Shown here: positions 47,601 to 59,600 of the stretch, one piece after another
How the letters are laid out: each line of letters opens with the position of its first letter
Numbering within the stretch: the stretch's first letter is position 1
From: Gordionus sp. m RMFG-2023
Lineage: Eukaryota; Nematomorpha; Gordioida; Chordodea; Parachordodidae
Assembly: GCF_954871325.1 (NCBI RefSeq)
Contig: NC_088775.1
Location: forward strand, 45,609,561-45,673,560
Length of the DNA: 64,000 nucleotides
Reading direction: 5' to 3'
The notes under the pieces: model-generated
The model's database searches: none
What the model saw: only the letters and a program-made list of their open reading frames with translations
Told to the model about the DNA's origin: nothing
Position numbers and translations under genes: made by a program

Positions 47601-50600
47601 GGTCTACAATACATCAAAATGGGGATTGTCATGACGAGGTTAACGCTAGGATACAGATGGGTTGGATGAAATGGCGAAGCGTATCAAGGGTGCTTTACGA
47701 GAGAAAGGCGCTACTTTGGCTTAAAGGTAATACCCATCGAATCATCACCAAATCAGTTTTGCTCTATGGTTTACAATTTTGGCACTACGAGCTTCAAATA
47801 AAATGTTGGATGACCAAAATACGAAGAATCAGATGGAGCTTAGGCTATTATACCAAGCTAGATCGTTTGACCTATGATGGCTTAAGAAAGAAGATGGGCG
47901 CAGCTAGCTCCTGTCGGAAATGACTGAAATGGTATGGACATGTGCTAAGGAATGACTAAACTGACATGGACTTGCAAGTCCTCTATCTCCAAGTACCTGG
48001 ACAAAACTAGAGGAAGGCCACACGACTAGGTTGGACTTTTCAGACAAGGACATGTTGAATAAGAAAATGTATGCTGATGGCTTTAAGCCAAGTCATATCA
48101 AAGGATAGGACTAATCTTAATGACCCCAGCTAGTCTATGATGAACAGGAAGATGTTTTTATGGGTTATGATAGGAGTCAACAACATTTTCCAGTCACATC
48201 TAATTCTAGTTGTGATTACAAGAACAGAATGAATTGCCTTGGGAAATAAGCATATCACCTAAATAACAAAACTGATCGACCAAATATTGATACCGCAGTA
48301 AAAAATATTGGTCATTGGGGCAATAATATTATTATTATTGTTGAACACAACTCTGGCAGGTAAAGTTTACCTATCATAGCTCACCTTTAATCCTTATAAA
48401 TCTTTTATGAATTTAGTTTTTAAATACACGACTTTGTATTTTTGGTTTATTATTTATCATTATTTTAGTTTTAGAAAAATAAGTTTTCATACCCTTTTAC
48501 AGAGCCCTCCTTGTGTTAGTCTGTCTAGCAGCTGTTTGATTTGACGCTATTAGGACTAGATCATCCGCTAGGATTTCTCTTGTAACTGGGTTAATTATTA
48601 TGTCAATAGTATGTGATTTCACACAGAGCCTTGATGAAGCCTTATGATTTCGAAGCTCTACATCACTATATTTTTTACTTTTATAAATGTTGCAAGCTTT
48701 TATAAAGCTATAACTATTTTAATAAACTCTTTTTCGATACCATTTCCATGAAGGACCTATTGAACTAATTCTATCGGGACTAGAGTTGCGAAATCGGCTA
48801 AAAACTACGCCTAAGCCTAAAAATCGGCAAAACCTAATTAGGCTAAGCCTAAAAATTGGCTAAAATAAATTAGTCAAAAATTCTGCATATTTATTTTATT
48901 TATATTTAATGTGAATATTTTATTATTATCAACAAATAAACATATGATTTAATATTTTTTATTTATATTGTTTTATTTAGAAATGAAAATAAATTTATTT
49001 ATTTGATGTTTTTTTAATAAAAAAAAATAAAATGCTGCTATTGTAAAAATGTAATATTCTTTTTAATATAATTTATTAGTGATTTTCACAATCTTCTTTG
49101 TAAATACATCTTTTATTGAGGAATTATATTGTTAATTTTATTAGATAAAAAAACAATCTTTTAGGTGAAATCTATTATAATTTTTTTTTTATCAATTTTG
49201 TAAAATTATCTATTTTTTTATTAAATGAGGTGTTTTTTTTAAAATAATTTTTTAAAATAATTTTTTAAAAATATTTATATTAAACTTTTTTGATGTTATT
49301 TTATAAAATCTTTTTAAGGATAATATATTAATGTGACAATTGTCATAATCGTTATTTTTAAAGTTTTTTGAAATAGATTAAAATAAGTATTGATAACATG
49401 TTTAAATAAAATTTAGTGAAGATGTACAGAGATAAGTGACAATTGTCATAATCGTTATTTCAAAGTTTTTTGAATTTTTTTGACGAAAATATGTTAAAAT
49501 AAGTATTGATAACATGTTTAAATAAAATTTAGTGAAGATGTACTAGATAAGTGACAATTGTCATAATCGTAGTTTTTTGACGTAAATGGGCTAAAATAAC
49601 TATTGATAACATGTTTAAATAAAATTTAGTGAAAATGTACCGTGGAAAAATGACAATTGTCATAATCGTTATTTTTAAAGTTTTTTTAATTTTTTTGACG
49701 AAAATATGTTAAAATAAATATTGATAACATGTTTAAATAAAATTTAATAAAGCCATAGATAAGTGCCAATTGTCATAATCGTAGTTTTTAAAGTTTTTTG
49801 AATTTTTTTGACGTAAATAGGCTAAAATAAGTATTGATAACATGTTTAAATAAAATTTAGTGAAGATGTACCACAGATAAGTGACCATTGTCATAATCGT
49901 AGTTTTTAAAGTTTTTTGAATTTTTTTGACGAAAATATGTTAAAATAAGTATTGATAACATGTTTAAATAAAATTTAGTGAAGATGTACTAGATAAGTGA
50001 CAATTGTCATAATCGTAGTTTTTTGACGTAAATGGGCTAAAATAACTATTGATAACATGTTTAAATAAAATTTAGTGAAAATGTACCGTGGAAAAATGAC
50101 AATTGTCATAATCGTTATTTTTAAAGTTTTTTTAATTTTTTTGACGAAAATATGTTAAAATAAATATTGATAACATGTTTAAATAAAATTTAATAAAGCC
50201 ATAGATAAGTGCCAATTGTCATAATCGTAGTTTTTAAAGTTTTTTGAATTTTTTTGACGTAAATAGGCTAAAATAAGTATTGATAACATGTTTAAATAAA
50301 ATTTAGTGAAGATGTACCACAGATAAGTGACCATTGTCATAATCGTAGTTTTTAAAGTTTTTTGAATTTTTTGACGTAAATGGGCTAAAATAAGTATTGA
50401 TAACATGTTTAAATAAAATTTAGCGAAGATATACCGTGGAAAAGTGACAATTGTTATAATCGTTATTTTTAAAGTTTTTTGAATTTTTTTGACGAAAATA
50501 TGTTAAAATAAAAATTGATAACATGTTTAAATAAAATTTAATGAATATGTACCATGGATAAGTGACAATTGTCATAATCGTAGTTTTTAAAGTTTTTTGA

Positions 50601-53600
50601 ATATTTTTGACGTAAATATGCTAAAATAAGTATTGATTACATGTTTAAATAAAAATTTAGTGAAGATGTACTCTAAATAAGCGACAATTGTCATAATCGT
50701 TATTTTTATGTTTTTTGAAGCAAATGGGTTAAAATTAGTGCTATAATTAATTTTATAGGTTAAGAATTTAAAATACAAATATTTATTTTTTTTAAGCTAA
50801 AGATAGTTTGATTGATAAATAATCAATTATTAACTCGACATTTTTTTCTTCTATTTTTTCATAAAATTTGATGTAAATATTAATAAATTTTTTTTATTAA
50901 ATATTTTTTAAGATAATTTTTATTCATATTAGTGTTTTTTATGAATTTTTAAATGTGGTTTTTGTAAATAATTAATTTATGAGATAGCAGTAGAGGTGTT
51001 ATTTGTATGACCCTAATTTTTAAAATATAATTATTCGTCCCGGCTGCTTTTTTCAAAAAAATTAGGCCTGGCAAGGATTTTTAGTCCGTACTTTATATAT
51101 TCAGGGCCGGCCAGTCCTAAATTTTTTTAATGTTGTTTTATGTTAAATATGTTATCAATACTTATTTTAGCCTATTTACGTCAAAAAAATTCAAAAATTT
51201 TAAAAACTACGATGATGACAATTGTCAATCTATGGTACATCTTCACTAAATTTTATTTAAACATGTTATCAATACTTATTTTAACATATTTTCGTCAAAA
51301 AAATTAAAAAAACTATAAAATTAACGATTATGACAATTGTTACTTTTCCACGGTTCATCTTCACTAAATTTAATTTAAACATATTATCAATAATTATTTA
51401 AACATATTTGTCAAAAAAATTCAAAAAACTTTAAAAATAACGATTATGACAATTGTCACTTTTCTCTTCACTTAAACATGTTACCAATACTTATTTTAAT
51501 CTATTTTCGTCAAAAAAATTCAAAAAACTTTAAAAATAACGATTATGACAGTTTTCACTTTTCTACGGTACAAAATTTTATTTAAACATGTTATCAATAC
51601 TTATTTTAATCTATTTTCGTCAAAAAAATTCAAAAAACTTTAAAAATAACGATTATGACAATCGTCACTTTTCTACGGTACATCTTCACTAAATTTTTAT
51701 TTAAACATGTTATCAATACTTATTTTAATCTATTTTCCAGGGATGTGAACCCGGACCCTGAACCCTCTGAACCCTCGTATTTTGGCTGAACCCGAACCCT
51801 TTTAAAAAGTGGAGGGTTCAAGGGTTCAGGGTAAAAATTTTAACATATAAATTTTTTTTTTAAATAATGTAAAAATATTATTTTTAAAATATAATATAAA
51901 ATTTTTATAATTTTATTAATTTTTTTCGTGGAATCATTTATTTTATATTCGCGCTTTTCTTTTGATTTTCGTCCTGGATTTCATTTCATTTTATTTAGTG
52001 ATTGATACCATAAATTATTTTCTAGTGTAAGTAAATATATTTTATTATGTAAATTTATTAATATGCTATGTTATAGAAATACGTTGATTTTTTTGAAAAT
52101 GAATTATTGTAGTGCAAGTAATAATATTTTAATTGTGATAATTTATTTGCTCTTATTAGAAATACTTGTATTTTGATTTGAAAGTGAAATATTTGGAATT
52201 ATTTTGTACTGCAAGTAATAATATTTTAATATTAAAGGCTAATTTATTAATATCTTATGATTTTTTAAGCAGTAAATTTAAATGAATCAAAATTGGCAGT
52301 GTTTTGCAAATATATATTTTATTATAAGTTAAGGCTAATTTATTAATATCTTATGATTTTTTAAGCAGTAAATTTAAATGAATCAAAATTGGCAGTGTTT
52401 TGCAAATATATATTTTATTATAAGTTATCAAATATATTCTAATCATCATATCAAAAAATTAGTTATATGCTGCATCCAAAATATTTTGAAAAAATCTTTA
52501 AAATTTTCACAAATTAATAACAAAACACTTGGACACATTTAAGTTTTAAAAAAATTAAAATATTCAAAATCCTTGATATGATTCAAATATTAGTATAATT
52601 AAAATAAAAGTTATATAAATATTTAATTTTATATTACCTTTCAGTTATTAAGAACCTATTATTTGATAATAGTTATATTTAGATTTTATTTATATACTTA
52701 ATAAATACTATGTTGTGAATAATTATATCAATATTTAATAAACAGTTGGAAAACCAATAATATAACCTATTTTGAAAGATAATTTTTCCATAAAATATAT
52801 ATATAAAATTATTATATTTGAGTTAATAAAATTGTGATAGAAATAATATAATTTTCAAGCACCTTTTAAATTATAATTTTATATTTTTACCAGATTATAA
52901 TTTATTAAATTTAGCACAGCTAAAAATTTCTTTTTCACTTGATCATAATTCAAGTTTTGTTTTTCCTATTTCCTCCCAAATTTTCCTATTTTCTACAAAA
53001 TATCTAATTTTTAAGTCATTTTTGCACCAGAGGTTCCTGTGCACTCTTATGCTTTCCATAATGATTTTCTGACACTAAAATATATTAATATAAAAGGCTA
53101 TAATCATTTGGGTAGTAAATTTATAAAAATTAACAGCATTAGGAAAAATTGTACTTACTAATTTTTTTTAAAATTTCAATTTGTAAAATTTTTATAAAAA
53201 TGAAACTGAACACATTTTTTATTTTTACATTAAAAATAGATTTTCTTCAAATTTTTTTTATATTTTTAAATTTTGGATGCAGCCTTAATAAACAAAATAT
53301 ATATCCTATGTGTCTATACTTTTAAGTTTTTAAACAAATTAAATTTTGTTTTTTTAGTATGAAAATAAAAGATATTTTGTTAGAGTACTATAATGCAACT
53401 AAAGGGGATTCTGAGTGCAAAATCTGCCACTTAATGATAAAAGGTTCACACAATACTAACCTGGAAAGACATTTAAAAAGACATCATTCTATAATCTTTG
53501 AGGAATATTTAAATAGAAAAACCAAATTTTTGGAAGAAGACATTGTTAAAAAGTCTACTACTATCAGTATTGTAAAGAAGGATCAAAATAATATTGGAAA

Positions 53601-56600
53601 ATTTTGCTTAAAAAAAAGCATTCATATTCAAATGTCTGAGGAGAATTTGATGAATGCTTTAGTTGAGCTTGTTACAATAAATGGAAGACCTTTCAATATT
53701 ATTGAGGATTCTGGTTTAAAAAAAATTATTGATTCTATTAGTAAGTCAATTGGAACATCAATTAACCGTTTTAAAATTAAGGACTTAGTGGTTGATGAAT
53801 CGAAAAAAATACAAGCAAAAATTATAAAAGAAACAAAAAACAAATTAATTTCATTAAAAATAGATTCCGCCCAAAGATTAGGGAGAAATATTTTAGGAAT
53901 AAATATACAATATATTAAAGGAAATAATATAATCTTAAGAAATTTAGCAATGAAGGAGATTAAAGAAAGTTCAACTTCTGAAAATATAAAAAGAATGATA
54001 ATGGAAACTTTAAATAAATTCCATATTCCTTTAAGAAACGTTTATACCATTACTACGGATAATGGTGCTAATCTAGTCAAATCTATTAAATTATTAAATG
54101 AATGTTCATTGGACGAAATGGATGATATAGATATAGATAATGATGATAATAATTTTGAGGACATAAGTGAATTTGACATACCGGAGATAATAAAAGATTT
54201 TTCCACGAAGATATACTGTATCAGATGTGCAGCCCACACACTACAATTAGCTATTAATGATTCCCTCAAAAATAATATCTTTAAAACTATAATTGACAAA
54301 GTAAGGGATGTTGCTAAATATTTAAGAACTCCTACAATTGTACGAATATTAAAATCCATGAAAAGGCAAATGGCAATATTAGATTGTATTATATCGATTA
54401 AAGTTTTTAAAAAAACGATAATACTTTTATTTGTAATTCTTTTGGTATATATACATTTATATAATAATCCAATTTAACTTTTAATAATATGCAATTTGAT
54501 TAACCTCGATAATATAATATTACATGTCGGAATAATATAATATACATATATAAGGTGACCTTTAAATATATCTTACAATAATAAATATTAAAATGTAACA
54601 GATTGCACAACCCGTTGGTCCTCTATCTGTATGATGCTAGAGCGATTAATAAGTTTAAAAGATTTCTGTGATTATTTTATTATAGGATCATGTGAAATCA
54701 TTTTGTCAGAGGTTGATTGGAATCAAATCAAAGACTTTACTAGGGTGTTGGTTCCTTTGAAAATTATTACATTACGATTGCAGTCAGAACAGTTGTGTTT
54801 ATCCGATTTTTATGGCATATCGGTGAGATGTCGATTAGAATTAGAAAAATTTACAAGTTCCTTTTCATATGAAATATTAGAAAACATGAAAATACGAGAG
54901 CAACAATATTTGAAAAATAGTGTTGTGTATGCCTCAATATATTTAGATCCTCGATATCAGGTTCTATTAAGTATAGAGCAAAAGCAAATGGCAATAGACC
55001 ATCTCGAGGATTTATGGCATAACCATAATTCTATTATAACAATATATTGGAGGCTTCAACATCTAATGGTTGTAGCGATAGTAATCATGATAGTAATATT
55101 GACGATCTCGAAATTTTATTATTAGATAGAGAAAAAAAAATAAAATTATCATTAGGACCAGATAGAAAGGAGAAAAAAATATCGATTGTATCTTTAATTG
55201 AAAAATTCTCAGAAGTTAAGAGAATTAATAGGGATAAAAATATTTTAACATTCTGGGAGGAAAATTCTCTAATATATCCTGAATTGTATACCTTGTCTAG
55301 ATTCGTCATGGCTGTACCGGTGACACAGGTACAATAATTTATATATTATAAAGATAACTATCTATTTTAGATCAGCGTAGAACGTGGATTTTCATCTTTG
55401 AAATACATATTGTCTAATTTACGTGGAAATCTCAAAGATGATATTTTAGAAGATATTATGATCGTTCGATTGAATAAAATATTTAAAATATTTCATTTTG
55501 AATTATGAATGTGTATATATATTGAAGTATAATAAAAATGAATGAAAAAAAAGTCTTATTTTGAGTCATTATTTTTATGTTCCCTGGACCCGAACCCTGG
55601 ACCCGGGTCCTTTAAAAATTTATTACAGGACCCGAACCCGGACCCTTTTTTTTGTTGAAGGGTTCACATCCCTTCTATTTTCGTCAAAAAATAATCAAAA
55701 AACTTTAAAAATAACGATTATGACAATCGTCACTTTTCTACGGTACATCTTCAATAAATTTTATTTAAACATGTTATCAATACTTATTTTAGCCTATTTA
55801 CGTCAAAAAAATTCAAAAAACTTTAAAAACTACGATTATGACAATTTTTCACTTATCTATGTATGGTACATCTTCACTAAATTTTATTTAAACATGTTAT
55901 CAATACTTATTCTAACATTTCATCAAAAAAATTCAATAAACTTTGAAAATAACGATTATGACAATTGTCATTCTAACATTTCATCAAAAAAATTCAATAA
56001 ACTTTGAAAATAACGATTATGACAATTGTCACTTTTCTAAGGTACATCTTTACGAAATTTTTATTTAAACATGTTATCAATACCTATTTTAATCTATTTT
56101 CGTCAAAAAAAAATCAAAAAACTTTAAAAATAAAGATTATGACAATTGTCACATTAAAATATCATCCTTAAAAAGATCATATTAAATAACATCAAAAATG
56201 TTTAATATAAATATTTTTAAAAAATTATTTTAAAAAAAACACCTCATTTAATAAAAAAATAGATAATTTTACAAAATTGATAAAAAAAAAATTATAAAAG
56301 ATTTCACATAAAAGATTGTTTTTTTATCTAAACAATATAATTCCTCAATTAAAGATGTATTTAAAAAGAAGATTGTGAAAATCACTAATAAATTATATTA
56401 AAAAGAATATTACATTTTTACAATAGCATCAGCATATTATTTTTTTTATTAAAAAAACATAAAATAAAAAAATTTATTTTCATTTCAAAATAAAACAATA
56501 TAAATAAAAAATATTAAATCATATCATGTTTATTTGTTGATAATAATAAAATATTTATATTAAATATAAATAAAATAAATTATTTTACTAAAATAAATAA

Positions 56601-59600
56601 TAATTAGTGCTAGGCATCGATGCAGAATTTTTGACTAATTTATTTTAGCCAATTTTTAGGCTTAGCCCATTTTTGGGCTTAGCCTAATTATGATTAGCCG
56701 ATTTATTCACCTAAAATCTCGGCTAAGCCGTTTTATAATCGGCTAAAATTAGCCGATTACGCAACACTAATTGGGACCAACGCTTTTTCAAAATCAATAA
56801 AGTAGAATTATAACGATTTACCTTTAGCCTGGTGTTTTTCCTACAATTGGTGTACCATAATAATATATGCACAAGATTGTTTCAGTGTTGTTAAAGTAAC
56901 TAACCGGTAACTTACATTGAAAATATAACTAACTGTAACTAGTCATATTTTTTGAAATATAAAAAACAATATGTTACTTTTCAAGTTAATTTTTAAAAAT
57001 ATATCATTATCTTTATATGATGATTACCAAAAGTTTAGTGTAGAGGGCTTAATTTGGAGGAAAAACAGCACGTCTTTTTTAAGCACCAATCTGAAAGCAG
57101 TTTATTGTTAAAGTTAAATATTTTATTAAGCTGAATTTTTTTGAAAAATGAATATTAAATTGTGTTATTTATATTATATATATTCTTCAGGTGCATATAA
57201 ATACTAAATTGTGACATTTTTTAGAGTGCAAATAAATACTATATATTGGGATATAATCATTTTTTGTAAATTGTATTTCTTATGATTAAAATTTTTATGC
57301 AAATATTTCGTATGATAATAAACTATATTAAATAAGGTTATAAATATTTTATAAAGTAACTTGCAACGTAACTAATTACTTTTTCAAGAATGTAACTTGT
57401 ATTAGGTTCAATTACTCATAAATATATAAATGTTAAACTGTAGAGCAATTTTTTTCATAGAATCATATTTTTAGTAAATTTTTTATAAATATATTTTTAC
57501 ATTTCCTTTTTTATTTGTTCGAGTCAAATAAATTATCCCTAGGATAATAAAAGTAGAAATATGGCACGTTGTATACAAGACATAATCGATTAATTAGTGG
57601 AAATATAAATTCTTTAACGGCATGAAACAATATAACAAGCAATAACTGATATTCTTACATATTGGGGGAGGAAGATAATTATAACAACCTAAATTCTATC
57701 TATTAGCATCAATAGATTTCACAACTAAGTTACAGATTTTGTTTGAAAAAGAATGTTGAGAATTAAAGTATATTCTATCATCAAAGAGAATTAATTATTT
57801 ATATATATATATTTATATATATATGTTTTATGAACCTTCATTAAAGATTTTATGAATCTGAACCGAACATTTATAAAAAAAATTCCTCAGAACCGTAACC
57901 GAACCATACAATAAAAAGTACGACAATCAGGGATATAATTAATTAGCTTAAAATGTTGTTTAGGGTGGGGGTCCCACTTTCCTACGCTGCATATAATATA
58001 TTAGATATATATATCATCAAATGTCATTTACGTTAGTGGCATTATTTTGCGAAAGGTTAATGTCTTTCAAAGATCCGCCATTCAAATTGCTAAGTGTGTC
58101 AGAGTGGGCGTTCTGTAAGATCGTAACTAACGTGTCTAAACGAACGTTTTCGTCAGAATAAAACCCGTTTCCAGTTGATTTATCCTTCAGTTGTATGATG
58201 TCATCCGTGGTCAATTTAGACAAGCTGGAGGATTTTGAATTGATAACTCTGCTCATTTCGGCAAGTATTTTAGCTTTCTCCCTTTTTGGAACCCTCCCGA
58301 ATCTTACGGCTGTATTTTAATTTTTAAAAATTTGAAACTCTGATTTAGGTTACTTAACTTTGTAAAAAATATATCATTCTTGTTCTATTTCCAAATTTCC
58401 TCTCTATATTTCTTCAACGATATCGTAATTTTGAACTTAATAATTGGGACAAATTGGCTTATAAGATATATCTGTTTTAATTGAAAAGGTGATTAAAAGG
58501 TATTGTCTAGAAAGCCATAGTTCAAAGACCGGCTCAAATTTTGGCTCGGGCCTAAAAAAAATTTCAAAAAATCATTTTTTAAAATCTTGTCAGGATCAAG
58601 CTTAAATTAAAAATAAATTGGGCTAGACAGGGCATTAATTTTTTAGAAGAATTCCTACAGATTTGAACAAAATTAAAAAAAAATTGGACATGTTTTTGGG
58701 TTTAAAAAAAATGTTTTCCTTTTTTATTAATAAAATAAAATGAATATTTAAATTTCAGGGATTAGGACAAAATATTAGTTTTATGTAACAATAAATATGC
58801 CCTAAACTTATATTTTCAATTAAAAATTTGCCAAAAATAAAAATATAATTCGGATCGGACCTAACTTGGTCCTAAAAATAAATAAATTTTTGGACCGTTA
58901 AAAATTAATAAAAATTTTGTGGAGAGTCGAGTTGTTGAATTTGAAGGGCTCATTGTTACCGTAATTGAATAAATATGTTAAAGGGGGGGGGGAGTTGATA
59001 TCCAAATTCCCACATCTCGTGACTATATTATATTAGCTTCCACTTTGTCTTTCATTATTAATGGATGTATTATATTTCTAATTGTTTTGGGGGAAACATG
59101 CGTTTTCCATCCTTACTTCCATTTAGAGTGGATTGGATATGTGAGGTTGGAATTTAGGATATTTTGAAATAGCCAATTCGAGGTAGAAACCTAATACTTT
59201 AGCACTTAAAAAATAATTATCCTACCCATTATATAAATAAAAGCTCACAAATAAAAAACTCATATAATAACAAGAGACAATTCTAATTTCTATGATCATA
59301 GCTCTTAGCATATGAAGATGCTACACTTAAATACATTTGAAACCTCTTCATAAGATGACTATTCATAATTTTGCTCTGCTTTCTAAAAATGATTAACTAT
59401 ATATAGTATAGTAACCAATGCTTCATCTGTGGTCAATAAGAGTAATTAAGTGATCATCTTATTTAGAAGGTTTCAAGTCAATAAAGATTTATTGGAGTTA
59501 CGAATAATATATTATACCGTCTCTGGACATTCCTACCGCCATGCACTTTTTGAGTCTACAGTATTGGCATCTATTTCTGTTTATCCTAAGGATACTACAT

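Larger units (their letters stand above)
51738..55674 (+). mobile_element. Nearly complete autonomous hAT, CAGGGATGTGAACCC ends
   Basis: Ends CAGGGATGTGAACCCGG and the reverse complement of AAGGGATGTGAACCCTTC. Perfect 8-bp duplication CTATTTTC at 51730-51737 and 55675-55682. 3937 bp. Subterminal repeats of GAACCCGGACCC type lie at both ends. It contains a full-length-looking transposase gene (53359-55508) and a 101-bp tandem duplication (52227-52430) in the left non-coding part. The short element at 45299-46634 is its relative. It landed inside the array of the long-inverted-repeat element, so it is younger than that element. Confidence 0.95.
48781..56769. mobile_element. Long-inverted-repeat hAT-type element, 8 kb, with guest
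   Basis: Ends TAGAGTTGCGAAATCGGCTA and the reverse complement of TAGTGTTGCGTAATCGGCTA. Target duplication ATCGGGAC (48773-48780) versus ATTGGGAC (56770-56777), 7 of 8, inside a LINE. The arms are inverted copies of each other: AGGCTAAGCC terminal repeats, about 500 bp of AT-rich sequence, then a tandem array of a roughly 110-bp unit. The centre (about 50745-51125) is AT-rich with a decayed MITE (about 50990-51125). The right arm holds a 3.9-kb autonomous hAT. Without it, the element is about 4.05 kb and has no transposase, so it is non-autonomous and should fold into a giant hairpin. Confidence 0.88.
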
